This document shows positions 9,719 to 17,495 of a stretch of 22,632 nt of DNA, one piece after another. The DNA comes from an uncultured Porphyromonadaceae bacterium (GTDB lineage Bacteria > Bacteroidota > Bacteroidia > Bacteroidales > Muribaculaceae). The notes beneath the pieces were generated by a model, which was not told the DNA's origin, did no database searches, and was given only the letters and a program-made list of their open reading frames with translations. The stretch lies in assembly GCA_900541865.1 (NCBI GenBank), contig UQLO01000036.1, positions 1 to 22,632 on the forward strand, written 5' to 3'. A program made the translations under genes and the position numbers. Position 1 is the first letter of the stretch. The number at the start of each line of letters is the position of its first letter.

Positions 9719-10519
9719 TTATTTTACCGTCAGTGCGATAACGAGTGATGCGATTACGGAAGCTGCGCTGACTGCAGTCGAGATTACGGAGAGCTTGAAG
9801 CCGTTGTTTTGGTTGTACTTGGAGTTCTCCTGACGAACGCGGTTGGGAGCCACGTAGACGTAGTCGTTGGGCTGGAGATAGTAATAGGGCGAGTTGAGAA
9901 TGTCGCTTTCGTTGAGGTTGAGATGGATATACTCGCGCTCGCCGTTGTTTTCGCGGATGAGAAGCACGTTGGAGCGCTCGCCGTACTCGGTCATATCGCC
10001 GGCAGCCGAAAGGGCCTCAAGGATGGTGAACCGATTGCGGGGCACGCGCACTGTCTGCGGTGTCTTTACCTCGCCGGCAACCACAACGGTGAAGTTGGCC
10101 ATCAGTACCGTTACCTGCGGATTGGCCACATAGCGCGATATTTCTTGGGTTAGCTTCTGCTGCAGCTGCTCCACGGTCATACCGGCCACGTGGATGCGGC
10201 CCAGTTCCGGCATGATGATGTCGCCTTGGCTGTCGACGGTGTAGGTCAGCATCTTGGGCTGGCTGGTGGCCTCGAGCACGGGGTGCGTGGCCGGATTGAC
10301 CTCGGGGAGGTTGAAGTAGGCCGTCAGGGTCGGGTCGGACGACGACACCGAAATCTGAAGCTGGTCATCCTTTTGTATTACAGGCAGATAGGACATAGCC
10401 TCCAATGTTCCTGCCGAGGGTAAATCCTGAAAATAGGGCAATATGGTCTTTTTCGACGAGCATCCGGTCGCCATCAGGACGACGGCTAACAGCAGTGGGA
10501 GTAGCTTGCGGGTATTCAT
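9719..10519 (-). CDS. wza: Polysaccharide export outer-membrane lipoprotein (Wza-like)
   Basis: The product is 266 residues when started at the ATG at 10519. That start gives MNTRKLLPLL and a lipobox MATGC (Cys20), whereas the longer in-frame start would put a charged stretch before the signal. After the lipidated Cys come a Poly_export-type domain at about 45-140 (DGQ-like KDDQLQISV, then DIIMPELGRIHVAGMTVEQL) and an SLBB-like domain at about 145-230 (VVAGEVKTPQTVRVPR, ending LQPNDYVYVAP). A hydrophobic C-terminal segment (about 243-264) may be the helix that crosses the outer membrane in Wza. It is first in the export operon and 10 bases ahead of the Wzc-like gene. It forms the outer-membrane channel of Wzy-dependent export. 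Confidence 0.93.
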   Translation of the reverse strand: MNTRKLLPLLLAVVLMATGCSSKKTILPYFQDLPSAGTLEAMSYLPVIQKDDQLQISVSSSDPTLTAYFNLPEVNPATHPVLEATSQPKMLTYTVDSQGDIIMPELGRIHVAGMTVEQLQQKLTQEISRYVANPQVTVLMANFTVVVAGEVKTPQTVRVPRNRFTILEALSAAGDMTEYGERSNVLLIRENNGEREYIHLNLNESDILNSPYYYLQPNDYVYVAPNRVRQENSKYNQNNGFKLSVISTAVSAASVIASLVIALTVK

Positions 10520-10708
10520 TGAGCGATTAGTGTCTTTGTAGGTTTTCCGCACGGGCGGACACAGAGGCCGCACGCGTTCGCGCGCGCTCCGTCTTAAAGA
10601 ACTAACGCCGCATTTTAAACTTTATTATACTTAGCCTCTTTTTTTCGGTCCCGGAGCACCTTCAAGCCCGGTTTTTCGAAAAGTTGGGCTGCCGGTTGTG
10701 ATATTTTT

Positions 10709-10740
10709 TTTGCTCCAAAGTGTTATAAAGAGTAACTTTG
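10709..10740 (+). promoter_or_regulatory. Bacteroidetes-type promoter of the calcium ATPase operon
   Basis: TTTG at 10709-10712 is followed 20 bases later by TAACTTTG at 10733-10740. Both boxes and the spacing match the Bacteroidetes primary sigma factor consensus (TTTG, 19-21 bases, TAnnTTTG). Transcription should start a few bases downstream, leaving a leader of about 20 bases before the ATG at 10765. A TTG at 10738 that could extend the reading frame lies inside the -7 box, which rules it out as the start codon. Confidence 0.85.
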
Positions 10741-10764
10741 CACCTTCAAAACGAAGAAACCCAG

Positions 10765-13416
10765 ATGTCAGAAAAACAGCATTACACCGGATTGTCCGAG
10801 GCCGAAGTGGCCCAAAGCCGCGCCAAATACGGCTCCAACATCCTCACCCCGCCCGAAAAAGACCCGCTTTGGAAACTTTTTTTGGCAAAATTTTCCGATC
10901 CCCTGATTATTATCCTCCTCATTGCCGGCGTGCTCTCGGTGGGAATTTCGTGCTACGAATACTGGGGTCTGGACGAAGACGCCGGTGTTTTCTTCGAACC
11001 GGTAGGCATTTTCATCGCCATTCTGCTTGCCACCGGCCTGGCTTTTTTCTTCGAAATGAAGGCCGACAAGGAATTCGCCCTCCTCAACCAGGTCAACGAC
11101 GACGAGCCGGTTCAGGTGGTCCGCGCAGGAAAAGCCATGCAGGTGCCGCGTAAGGATATCGTCGTGGGCGACATCGTGGTGCTCAACACCGGCGGCGAAG
11201 TACCCGCCGACGGCGAGCTGCTCGAGGCCGTTTCGCTAAATATCGACGAGTCCACTCTCACCGGCGAGCCTCTTGCTCATAAGACCACCGACCCGGCGCA
11301 ATTCGACCCCGACGCCACTTTCCCCTCCAACCACGCCATGCGAGGCACTAAGGTAATGGAAGGCCACGGCGTGATGAAGGTGCTCGCCGTGGGCGACAAC
11401 ACCGAGAACGGCAAGGTTTTCGAGGCCGCTCAAATCGACGACAGCGTCAAAACACCCCTCAATGAGCAGCTCGACGGCCTCGGCAAGCTCATTTCGAAGA
11501 TTTCGTACTCTCTGGGCATAATAATCGTGGTCGGGCGTCTGATTATGTATTTCGTCAACGTGCCCCACTTCGACCTGCTCCCATTCCTGGGGTATTTGCT
11601 GCAGAGTCTGATGATTGCCGTCACGCTCGTGGTGGTGGCCGTGCCGGAGGGCCTGCCGATGGCTGTGACGCTCTCGCTGGCATACTCCATGCGCCGCATG
11701 CTCAAAACCAACAACCTGGTCCGCAAGATGCACGCCTGCGAGACCATGGGCGCAACCACGGTGATATGCACCGACAAAACGGGTACCCTCACTCAGAACC
11801 AGATGCAGGTGTTCCGCACCAACTTCTACGGCAGCCCTTCCAACGACGTTCTCTACGAGGGCATCGCCGTGAACTCCACCGCACAGCTCGACCTCTCGGG
11901 CGATAAGCCGGCCGTGCTCGGCAATCCCACCGAGGGCGCCCTGCTGCTCTGGCTGCGCGAGCGCAGCGTGGACTACTCCTCCCTGCGCGACAACACGATG
12001 CGCATCGAGGAACTGCCCTTCACCACCGAGCGAAAATATATGGCCACGGTTGTGCGCTCCGCGGCCGGAAAGACTATTCTCTACGTCAAGGGCGCTCCCG
12101 AAATCGTTTTCGCCATGTGCTCCGACACTTCCGGCGTCACAAAACAGGAAGTTGACGCACAACTGCTTGAGTACCAGAACATGGCAATGCGAACTTTGGG
12201 CTTCGCTTACCGCGAGATGCAGCCCGGCGAATCGGCTTTCGCCGACGGCCGCCTGGCAGCCCATAACCTCACTTTCCTGGGCATTACAGCCATCTCAGAC
12301 CCCGTGCGAGCCGATGTGCCCGCTGCCGTGCGCGAAGTGACCGACGCCGGCATTCAGGTCAAGATAGTCACGGGCGATACTCCCGGAACAGCAAAGGAAA
12401 TCGGACGCCAAATAGGATTGTGGAACGACGGCGCCGACTCTCCCCGCAATATCATCACAGGTGTGGAGTTCGCCGATCTCTCCGACGAGGAGCTCCGCCG
12501 ACGGGTCGGCGAAATAAAAATCATCGCCCGCGCAAGACCTATGGACAAAAAGCGCCTCGTGGAGGCCCTACAGGCCAATAATGAGGTGGTGGCCGTCACC
12601 GGCGACGGCACCAACGACGCACCGGCCCTGAAGGCCGCACACGTCGGCCTCTCCATGGGCGACGGCACTTCCGTGGCCAAGGAAGCTTCCGACATCACAA
12701 TCGTCGACAACTCCTTCGCCTCCATAGGTCGCGCCGTGATGTGGGGACGCTCCCTCTACCGCAACATTCAGCGCTTCATTCTCTTCCAGATGACGGTCAA
12801 CGTCGCTGCCTGCCTCATCGTGCTCTGCGGTGCCTTCATGGGCATGCAGTCGCCCCTCACCGTTACCCAAATGCTGTGGGTCAACCTTATTATGGACACC
12901 TTCGCTGCCATGGCTCTGGCCTCACTGCCTCCCAGCAGCTCCGTGATGAAGGAGAAGCCCCGCAAGCGCACTGCATTCATAATCAACCACCCGATGTGGA
13001 AGGCTATCATCGGCACCGGCGGCATCTTCTTCATCCTCCTGCTTGCCCTGCTCTACTACTTCGAGCACACCGACATTACCTGCCTCACCCAAATCGGGCA
13101 GGTGCCAATGGGCGCAAACACCGGCCTGACACCCTACGAGCTGTCGCTCTTCTTCACCATCTTCGTTTTCCTCCAGTTCTGGAACATGTTCAACGCCCGC
13201 GCATTCCAGACCGGACGCAGCGCCTTTCACTTCAAGGACTGCGGAGGCTTCGTCTTCATCGCCCTGGCTATTCTGCTCGGTCAGATTGCCATCGTCAGCA
13301 TCGGAGGCGAATTCTTCAGCGTGGTGCCCCTCAAGTTCATCGACTGGGTGATTATCATCGGCGCCACCTCGCCGGTTCTATGGATTGGCGAAATTCTCCG
13401 CCTCTTTAAGAAATAA
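10765..13416 (+). CDS. Calcium-translocating P-type ATPase, PMCA type (P2B)
   Basis: The product is 883 residues, full length for the family. It exports a divalent cation, most likely Ca2+, using ATP. Visible landmarks are the actuator loop with TGE (STLTGEPLAHKT), PEGLP at 294-298 in helix M4, the phosphorylated Asp337 in DKTGTLT, KGAPE at 442-446 in the nucleotide-binding domain, TGDGTNDAP with Asp614 and Asp618, and NLIMDTF (Asn707, Asp711) in helix M6. The M4 and M6 residues match the single Ca2+ site of plasma-membrane calcium pumps; Mn2+ cannot be excluded. The N-terminal cation_ATPase_N segment (HYTGLSEAEVAQSRAKYG) is present. The ATG at 10765 is chosen because the promoter's -7 box covers the upstream alternative. 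The next gene follows after 3 bases. Confidence 0.93.
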   Translation: MSEKQHYTGLSEAEVAQSRAKYGSNILTPPEKDPLWKLFLAKFSDPLIIILLIAGVLSVGISCYEYWGLDEDAGVFFEPVGIFIAILLATGLAFFFEMKADKEFALLNQVNDDEPVQVVRAGKAMQVPRKDIVVGDIVVLNTGGEVPADGELLEAVSLNIDESTLTGEPLAHKTTDPAQFDPDATFPSNHAMRGTKVMEGHGVMKVLAVGDNTENGKVFEAAQIDDSVKTPLNEQLDGLGKLISKISYSLGIIIVVGRLIMYFVNVPHFDLLPFLGYLLQSLMIAVTLVVVAVPEGLPMAVTLSLAYSMRRMLKTNNLVRKMHACETMGATTVICTDKTGTLTQNQMQVFRTNFYGSPSNDVLYEGIAVNSTAQLDLSGDKPAVLGNPTEGALLLWLRERSVDYSSLRDNTMRIEELPFTTERKYMATVVRSAAGKTILYVKGAPEIVFAMCSDTSGVTKQEVDAQLLEYQNMAMRTLGFAYREMQPGESAFADGRLAAHNLTFLGITAISDPVRADVPAAVREVTDAGIQVKIVTGDTPGTAKEIGRQIGLWNDGADSPRNIITGVEFADLSDEELRRRVGEIKIIARARPMDKKRLVEALQANNEVVAVTGDGTNDAPALKAAHVGLSMGDGTSVAKEASDITIVDNSFASIGRAVMWGRSLYRNIQRFILFQMTVNVAACLIVLCGAFMGMQSPLTVTQMLWVNLIMDTFAAMALASLPPSSSVMKEKPRKRTAFIINHPMWKAIIGTGGIFFILLLALLYYFEHTDITCLTQIGQVPMGANTGLTPYELSLFFTIFVFLQFWNMFNARAFQTGRSAFHFKDCGGFVFIALAILLGQIAIVSIGGEFFSVVPLKFIDWVIIIGATSPVLWIGEILRLFKK

Positions 13417-13419
13417 ACC

Positions 13420-15024
13420 ATGAAAAAGACCGACTATAAAGCACAAATCCAAGAGCGGATTGATGCTCTTAAAGAGCTTCTAAACGCCTATTATCCTGAA
13501 GCTACGGAAGAGATTGCCGACTTCGACGAGCCTCAGTTCCGGGAGTTAGAACCCATAACGGCCGACGAATGGGCGCTGACTCATCCTCTGAGGCAGATGG
13601 CGGCCTCCGACAAATTCTATGCCGCCCTGGCTACCAAGCTGCAGAAAGAATTTGTCCGGATTCCTATTGGCGCACAGGTGCGCGATGAAGCCATACCTCT
13701 CGTCGCTATGATGATGGCCGCTTATCTGGAGGATATCGTCAGCGAAACCGGTATCTGGCAAGCTACCCGAAACCTCTACAAAGCCCGATTCGGCGCTACT
13801 CTGCCTTTCTACGACATCGACCCCGATAATTACTTCGAGGACGACATCAACATGGAAGACCTCAAGCTGTTGTGCTGGATTGCCTTCAACCGCGCCGGCG
13901 CATCCTGCGACATGTCCTATTCACCCATTAGCCCGGGATGGGAGATGTTGGCCGAGGTCGGTTTCGAAATTCTCGTCGACAATTTCGAAAAAGCACCGGT
14001 TTGTTCACGCGCTGCCCGAACTCTACTCTCAATTCTGCAAAGTGGCGACTACTACAAGCTGCGCTCGCTGGGTCTGTGGCTGTCGGCCGACTGTCCGCTG
14101 ACAAACGATCCGGAATTGAGATTTTCCATCATTGACTCTACAGAGTCTTTTCTCCGGGAAAGCGAGGAAAACGAAACTCCCATATCGGCACCTATGGCTG
14201 CTTATATCTCGGAATCGTCCGCTGCATGGGCCAAATATATGAGTATGCTCGGATGCCCGGCCTCGAAATATCTGGCCGAAATCGCACGTATTCACAATAT
14301 GCCCGAAATGGCCGCCAAGCTCGAAACCGTCAAGACTGTTTCTTATTCTGCCTTCCAAATTGTCGACTCCGACAGCAAGTATTTCCACCTTGTCGACCTG
14401 GCCGGACAAAAATTCAATGTCTGCCGTTCATCCTTCAAAACGATGCCCGACCTGCACAAAAGGCCCTGGGTATTAACATCTCTGGCTCAGTTCGGCAACG
14501 AATACGTCGTTTCCGGAATGGCCGTTTTCACCGACTCCAAACCTTCATACGAAGAAATTACGACTCTTTCGGAATTCCCGGAAGAAAAGTTGGAGGAATT
14601 GCGCCGAGTGGTGAAAAAGCATCGCGGGCAGCGTGTTTTCTACCTCAGGTCCGTGGACGAAATCTCTGAGCTGCTCGAAGGCGCCATGACTATTTCCTGC
14701 ACCGAGGACGGCGCTAATATAGAGCCGCAGAACTTGGTCCTGCTCATCAGCGACACCGTGGCGCCCGTGGTGATTCCCGACAGGGCATCCTGCTTCAAAG
14801 ACCGCAAGAATCCTTTCTACGACAGCTCGAACAAAGAGCTCAACGGGAAGAAGGCCTGGGAAATTGTAGGCACGTACGCTTTCGCCGACGACGTCATCGA
14901 CTACATAGTCGAAAAAAAGCTGCTTTCGGACGCCACCATGTATGCCTCCCAGGGCAAACGGGTTGCCAAGCGCATCACTCAGGACAATCTCGCCTTCCTG
15001 ATGCGTTTCTACCGCTCCTGCTGA
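13420..15024 (+). CDS. DUF3843-like protein of unknown function
   Basis: The product is 534 residues, soluble, with no signal peptide or membrane segment. Residues about 95-160 contain AAYLEDIVSETGIW, TLPFYDIDPDNYFEDDINM and LKLLCWIAFNR. This is the pattern I associate with DUF3843, an uncharacterised family known mainly from Bacteroidetes. The remainder, with several acidic helices and a mixed alpha/beta C-terminal half (about 310-530), matches nothing I recognise. The start codon is only 3 bases after the stop of the calcium ATPase gene, so the two are co-transcribed and probably translationally coupled. A link to ion homeostasis is possible but rests on that spacing alone. The family name is from memory and should be confirmed. 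Confidence 0.7.
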   Translation: MKKTDYKAQIQERIDALKELLNAYYPEATEEIADFDEPQFRELEPITADEWALTHPLRQMAASDKFYAALATKLQKEFVRIPIGAQVRDEAIPLVAMMMAAYLEDIVSETGIWQATRNLYKARFGATLPFYDIDPDNYFEDDINMEDLKLLCWIAFNRAGASCDMSYSPISPGWEMLAEVGFEILVDNFEKAPVCSRAARTLLSILQSGDYYKLRSLGLWLSADCPLTNDPELRFSIIDSTESFLRESEENETPISAPMAAYISESSAAWAKYMSMLGCPASKYLAEIARIHNMPEMAAKLETVKTVSYSAFQIVDSDSKYFHLVDLAGQKFNVCRSSFKTMPDLHKRPWVLTSLAQFGNEYVVSGMAVFTDSKPSYEEITTLSEFPEEKLEELRRVVKKHRGQRVFYLRSVDEISELLEGAMTISCTEDGANIEPQNLVLLISDTVAPVVIPDRASCFKDRKNPFYDSSNKELNGKKAWEIVGTYAFADDVIDYIVEKKLLSDATMYASQGKRVAKRITQDNLAFLMRFYRSC

Positions 15025-15047
15025 ACGCAGACCCTATATAAACACAG

Positions 15048-15082
15048 CGCGCCGCCGCGAGAGATGGTCTTGCGGCGGCGCG
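15048..15082. terminator. Strong GC-rich hairpin between converging operons
   Basis: A perfect 11-base inverted repeat, CGCGCCGCCGC at 15048-15058 and GCGGCGGCGCG at 15072-15082, has a 13-base loop. It lies in the 76-base space between the stop of the DUF3843-like gene and the stop of the aminotransferase gene. It can fold in either transcript and is best read as a shared bidirectional terminator. The T-tract is poor on both sides (TTT at 15086-15088 on plus). Confidence 0.7.
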
Positions 15083-15100
15083 GCGTTTGGAGGGGGCGGG

Positions 15101-16366
15101 TTATTTTTCGATGGCGGCGACGATGGTGTCGACGATGTAGCGCACGTCGTCGTCGGTCACGTATGGCCCGGCGGGCAGGCAGATGCCTACGCGGAAGAGG
15201 GCTTCGCTGACGCCGTTGGTGTAGGCCGGGGCCGTGCGGTAGACGGGCTGCCGGTGCATGGGCTTCCACAGCGGGCGGGCCTCGATGTCGGCGGCGTCGA
15301 GGGCTATGCGCAGGGCTTCGACGTTGGCGTTGGGCTGGCAGTCGGTGGTGGCCGACGAGGCGGCGTGGGTAACGCCGGCGGCTCCTCCTACGGCGCCCGC
15401 GACGACGGCCTTGTAGGCATTCTCCTGACCGCGTATGCGCAGGTCGGGGTCGAGGGTGGCCGTGCAGAGCCAGAAGTTGGAGTCGTACTCCGGCCCGGGG
15501 TTGCGGTGCATGGTGATGCCCGGCACGTCGGCCAGCAGCTCGCAGTAGAGCTCCTGCACATGCTTATGATGCGCGATGTGCTCGTCGAGCACCGTCATCT
15601 GTCCGCGGCCTATACCGGCGCAGATGTTGCTCATGCGATAGTTGTAGCCGATGTGCTCGTGTTGGTAGTATGGATAGCTCTCGCGTGCCTGGGTGGCGTA
15701 GAAAAGTATCTCTTTGGCTTCTTTCTCGTCGTCGCAGATGAGAGCTCCGCCACCGGAGGTGGTGATCATTTTGTTGCCGTTGAAGCTGAGCACGCCGAAG
15801 CGGCCGAAGGTGCCCAGAACCTGACCGTTGAAGCGGCTGCCTAGACCTTCGGCGGCGTCCTCAATGACGGGAATTTCGTAGCGGGCGGCAATCTCCATAA
15901 TGCGGTCAATCTGATATGGCATGCCGTAGAGGGCCACGGGGATGATGGCTTTGGGCTTGCGGCCTGTGCGGGCGATGCGGTCTTTGATGGCCTCCTCGAG
16001 GAGTTCGGGGTCCATGTTCCAGGTGTCTTTCTCGGAATCGATGAACACCGGCGTGGCGCCCAGATAGGTAATCGGGTGAGACGACGCGCAGAAGGTGAAG
16101 GACTGCACCAGCACCTCGTCGCCAGGGCCAACACCGCAGGCAATAAGAGCCAGGTGGACGGCAGCCGTTCCGGCCGACAGGCCGACAACCTCCTTGTGGA
16201 GGGGCTGGGCGCCGATGCGGTTGTTGACAAAGTGTTCCAGATCTTCCTCGAAACCATTGACGTTGGGGCCCATAGGCACGACCCAATTGGTGTCGAAGGC
16301 CTCCTTGATGTATTTCTGTTCGTTGCCGCTCATATGAGCCAGGCAAAGCAAAATCCTCTCTCGCAT
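15101..16366 (-). CDS. DegT/DnrJ/EryC1/StrS-family PLP aminotransferase
   Basis: The product is 421 residues. It is a pyridoxal-phosphate enzyme that aminates a 4-keto (or 3-keto) nucleotide sugar to give an amino sugar for the repeat unit. Supporting motifs are SAGTAAVHLAL (64-74), VIEDAAEGLG with Asp170 against the PLP pyridine nitrogen, and FNGNKM with the Schiff-base Lys199. The closing part (RPLWKPMHRQPVY, LPAGPYVTDDDV) resembles PglE-type aminotransferases. An Ala/Gly-rich stretch at about 317-342 lengthens the C-terminal half; I believe many Bacteroidales homologues share it. It is the last gene of the assembly operon, 9 bases after the sugar transferase, and the two together suggest a bacillosamine-like or FucNAc4N-like first sugar. 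The exact substrate cannot be read from sequence. Confidence 0.9.
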   Translation of the reverse strand: MRERILLCLAHMSGNEQKYIKEAFDTNWVVPMGPNVNGFEEDLEHFVNNRIGAQPLHKEVVGLSAGTAAVHLALIACGVGPGDEVLVQSFTFCASSHPITYLGATPVFIDSEKDTWNMDPELLEEAIKDRIARTGRKPKAIIPVALYGMPYQIDRIMEIAARYEIPVIEDAAEGLGSRFNGQVLGTFGRFGVLSFNGNKMITTSGGGALICDDEKEAKEILFYATQARESYPYYQHEHIGYNYRMSNICAGIGRGQMTVLDEHIAHHKHVQELYCELLADVPGITMHRNPGPEYDSNFWLCTATLDPDLRIRGQENAYKAVVAGAVGGAAGVTHAASSATTDCQPNANVEALRIALDAADIEARPLWKPMHRQPVYRTAPAYTNGVSEALFRVGICLPAGPYVTDDDVRYIVDTIVAAIEK

Positions 16367-16375
16367 AATATAGGT

Positions 16376-17029
16376 TTAAATTATTTCGTTGCAATACTTC
16401 ATCCTGCGGCCCAGGACAGTGCAAAAAATCATTTGGATGTCTTTTATGAAGCTGTAGTTATGCAGGTAATAGCGATTTATTCTGACTTTGTCAGGATAGA
16501 TTACATTGTCGTTGTATTCCTCAGCGATGACTTGAACGGGACGCTTGTCGCCGCCTGATTGTTTTTTCTCAACATAATCTGAAATCATTTCATCCTCAAG
16601 TCGATACTTAAGGGTGGCAGGTCCCGTTATTCCGGGGCGAAGTTGAAGAACTTCGCGATCTTCACCTTCGAGTTGGTCGGCATAACCGGGTACATCGGGG
16701 CGAGGCCCCACAAAGGACATATTGCCAACAAGCACATCCCAAAGTCCCGGTAATTCATCAAGTTTATAATGGCGAAGTTTAGCGCCCAAGGGTGTTATAC
16801 GGCTGTCTCCGGCCACACTGACAGTTGAACCATTATGCTTCACGTTCATTGTTCGGAACTTATGGCAAGTAAACAGTTTGCCGTCTTTCCCAACCCGCTT
16901 TTGTTTGAAGATTACAGGTCCTCCCGGCATCTTGATTTTTATTAGGAGTGCCACAATAAGGAACACAGGCCATAATATCAGTAGACCAATCAGAGCTATT
17001 ACCCGATCAAAAATCCATTTAATTTGCAT
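16376..17029 (-). CDS. Initiating sugar-phosphate transferase (PglC-type, bacterial sugar transferase)
   Basis: The product is 217 residues, the length of small monotopic phosphoglycosyl transferases. It moves a sugar-1-phosphate from a UDP-sugar to undecaprenyl phosphate at the inner membrane, which is the first committed step of the repeat unit. The single N-terminal membrane-embedded segment is at about residues 9-32. KFRTM (57-61), the catalytic Asp91-Glu92 in LDELPGLWDVL, SFVGPRPD (105-112) and RPGITGPA (131-138) are all present. The C-terminus runs beyond the usual core (about 160-217) with charged and aromatic residues. Its start overlaps the acyltransferase gene's end by 11 bases. The donor sugar is probably a UDP-amino sugar given the aminotransferase next door, but that is inference. 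Confidence 0.92.
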   Translation of the reverse strand: MQIKWIFDRVIALIGLLILWPVFLIVALLIKIKMPGGPVIFKQKRVGKDGKLFTCHKFRTMNVKHNGSTVSVAGDSRITPLGAKLRHYKLDELPGLWDVLVGNMSFVGPRPDVPGYADQLEGEDREVLQLRPGITGPATLKYRLEDEMISDYVEKKQSGGDKRPVQVIAEEYNDNVIYPDKVRINRYYLHNYSFIKDIQMIFCTVLGRRMKYCNEII

Positions 17030-17495
17030 TAGCTAAATATTTTTTAATTCTTGCCGGGTTGCCTGCAACCATGACATTGGATTCGATGTTGCGCGTAACT
17101 ACGCTACCTGCGGCTACCACAACATTGTCTCCTATTTCAATCCCGGGCAATATTACTGAGTTTGCGCCTATCCAGCAGTTTTTGCCGATTTTCACAGGCT
17201 CGTGTTTGGGTGGATAGATTTTAGACAGTTCGTTATAGGGGTAATTGGGATTGGCCGAGGTGAGGATAGTCACGTTATACGCAATCGCCGAGTTTTCTCC
17301 TATTGTAATATCTTCAGCGGTGAGAAAAAAACAACCACTGTTGATTTGCGCGTTCTTGTGGAGAATAATTTTACCCCCCCCTGTTTTGCGTACGCAATGC
17401 ACAGATATACAGGCATTTTCTCCAATGGCAAATCCCTTCGTCCGATATTTGAGATTTGACAGAGCACGCAAGAGCGAGTAAATAATCTTTCTCAT
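17019..17495 (-). CDS. Left-handed beta-helix (hexapeptide) acyltransferase, catalytic His apparently replaced
   Basis: The product is 158 residues. Hexapeptide repeats (IGENACI, IGENSAI, IGKNCWIGANSVILPG, IGDNVVVAAGSVV) build a left-handed beta-helix, and the end VMVAGNPARI is the standard C-terminal signature of maltose/galactoside O-acetyltransferase-like enzymes. These transfer acetyl from acetyl-CoA to a sugar hydroxyl. In that family the catalytic His sits in a motif such as TATHP. Here the equivalent place reads TSANP (79-83), with Asn82. The only other histidines are His33, His46 and His98. The enzyme may be inactive or use another residue. It overlaps the ATP-grasp gene by ATGA and the sugar transferase by 11 bases, and it is AT-richer than the flanking aminotransferase. 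Confidence 0.85.
   Translation of the reverse strand: MRKIIYSLLRALSNLKYRTKGFAIGENACISVHCVRKTGGGKIILHKNAQINSGCFFLTAEDITIGENSAIAYNVTILTSANPNYPYNELSKIYPPKHEPVKIGKNCWIGANSVILPGIEIGDNVVVAAGSVVTRNIESNVMVAGNPARIKKYLANAN

Noticed and set aside
10666..10689. Near-palindrome upstream of the calcium pump promoter (12 + 12 bases with three wobble pairs)
   Set aside because: It lies upstream of the plus-strand start, where the plus RNA that would allow the G-U pairs is not made; the minus RNA has three mismatches. Possible DNA site, but unsupported.
10520..10700. Promoter for the wza-like operon
   Set aside because: A promoter must exist in or near this gap, but I found no TAnnTTTG with a spaced TTTG on the minus strand. 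The AT-rich stretch around 10613-10632 is the best area, with no convincing boxes.
11236..12264. 342-codon minus-strand frame inside the calcium ATPase
   Set aside because: Antisense of conserved P-type ATPase motifs; translation is His/Val/Gly-rich with no family resemblance.
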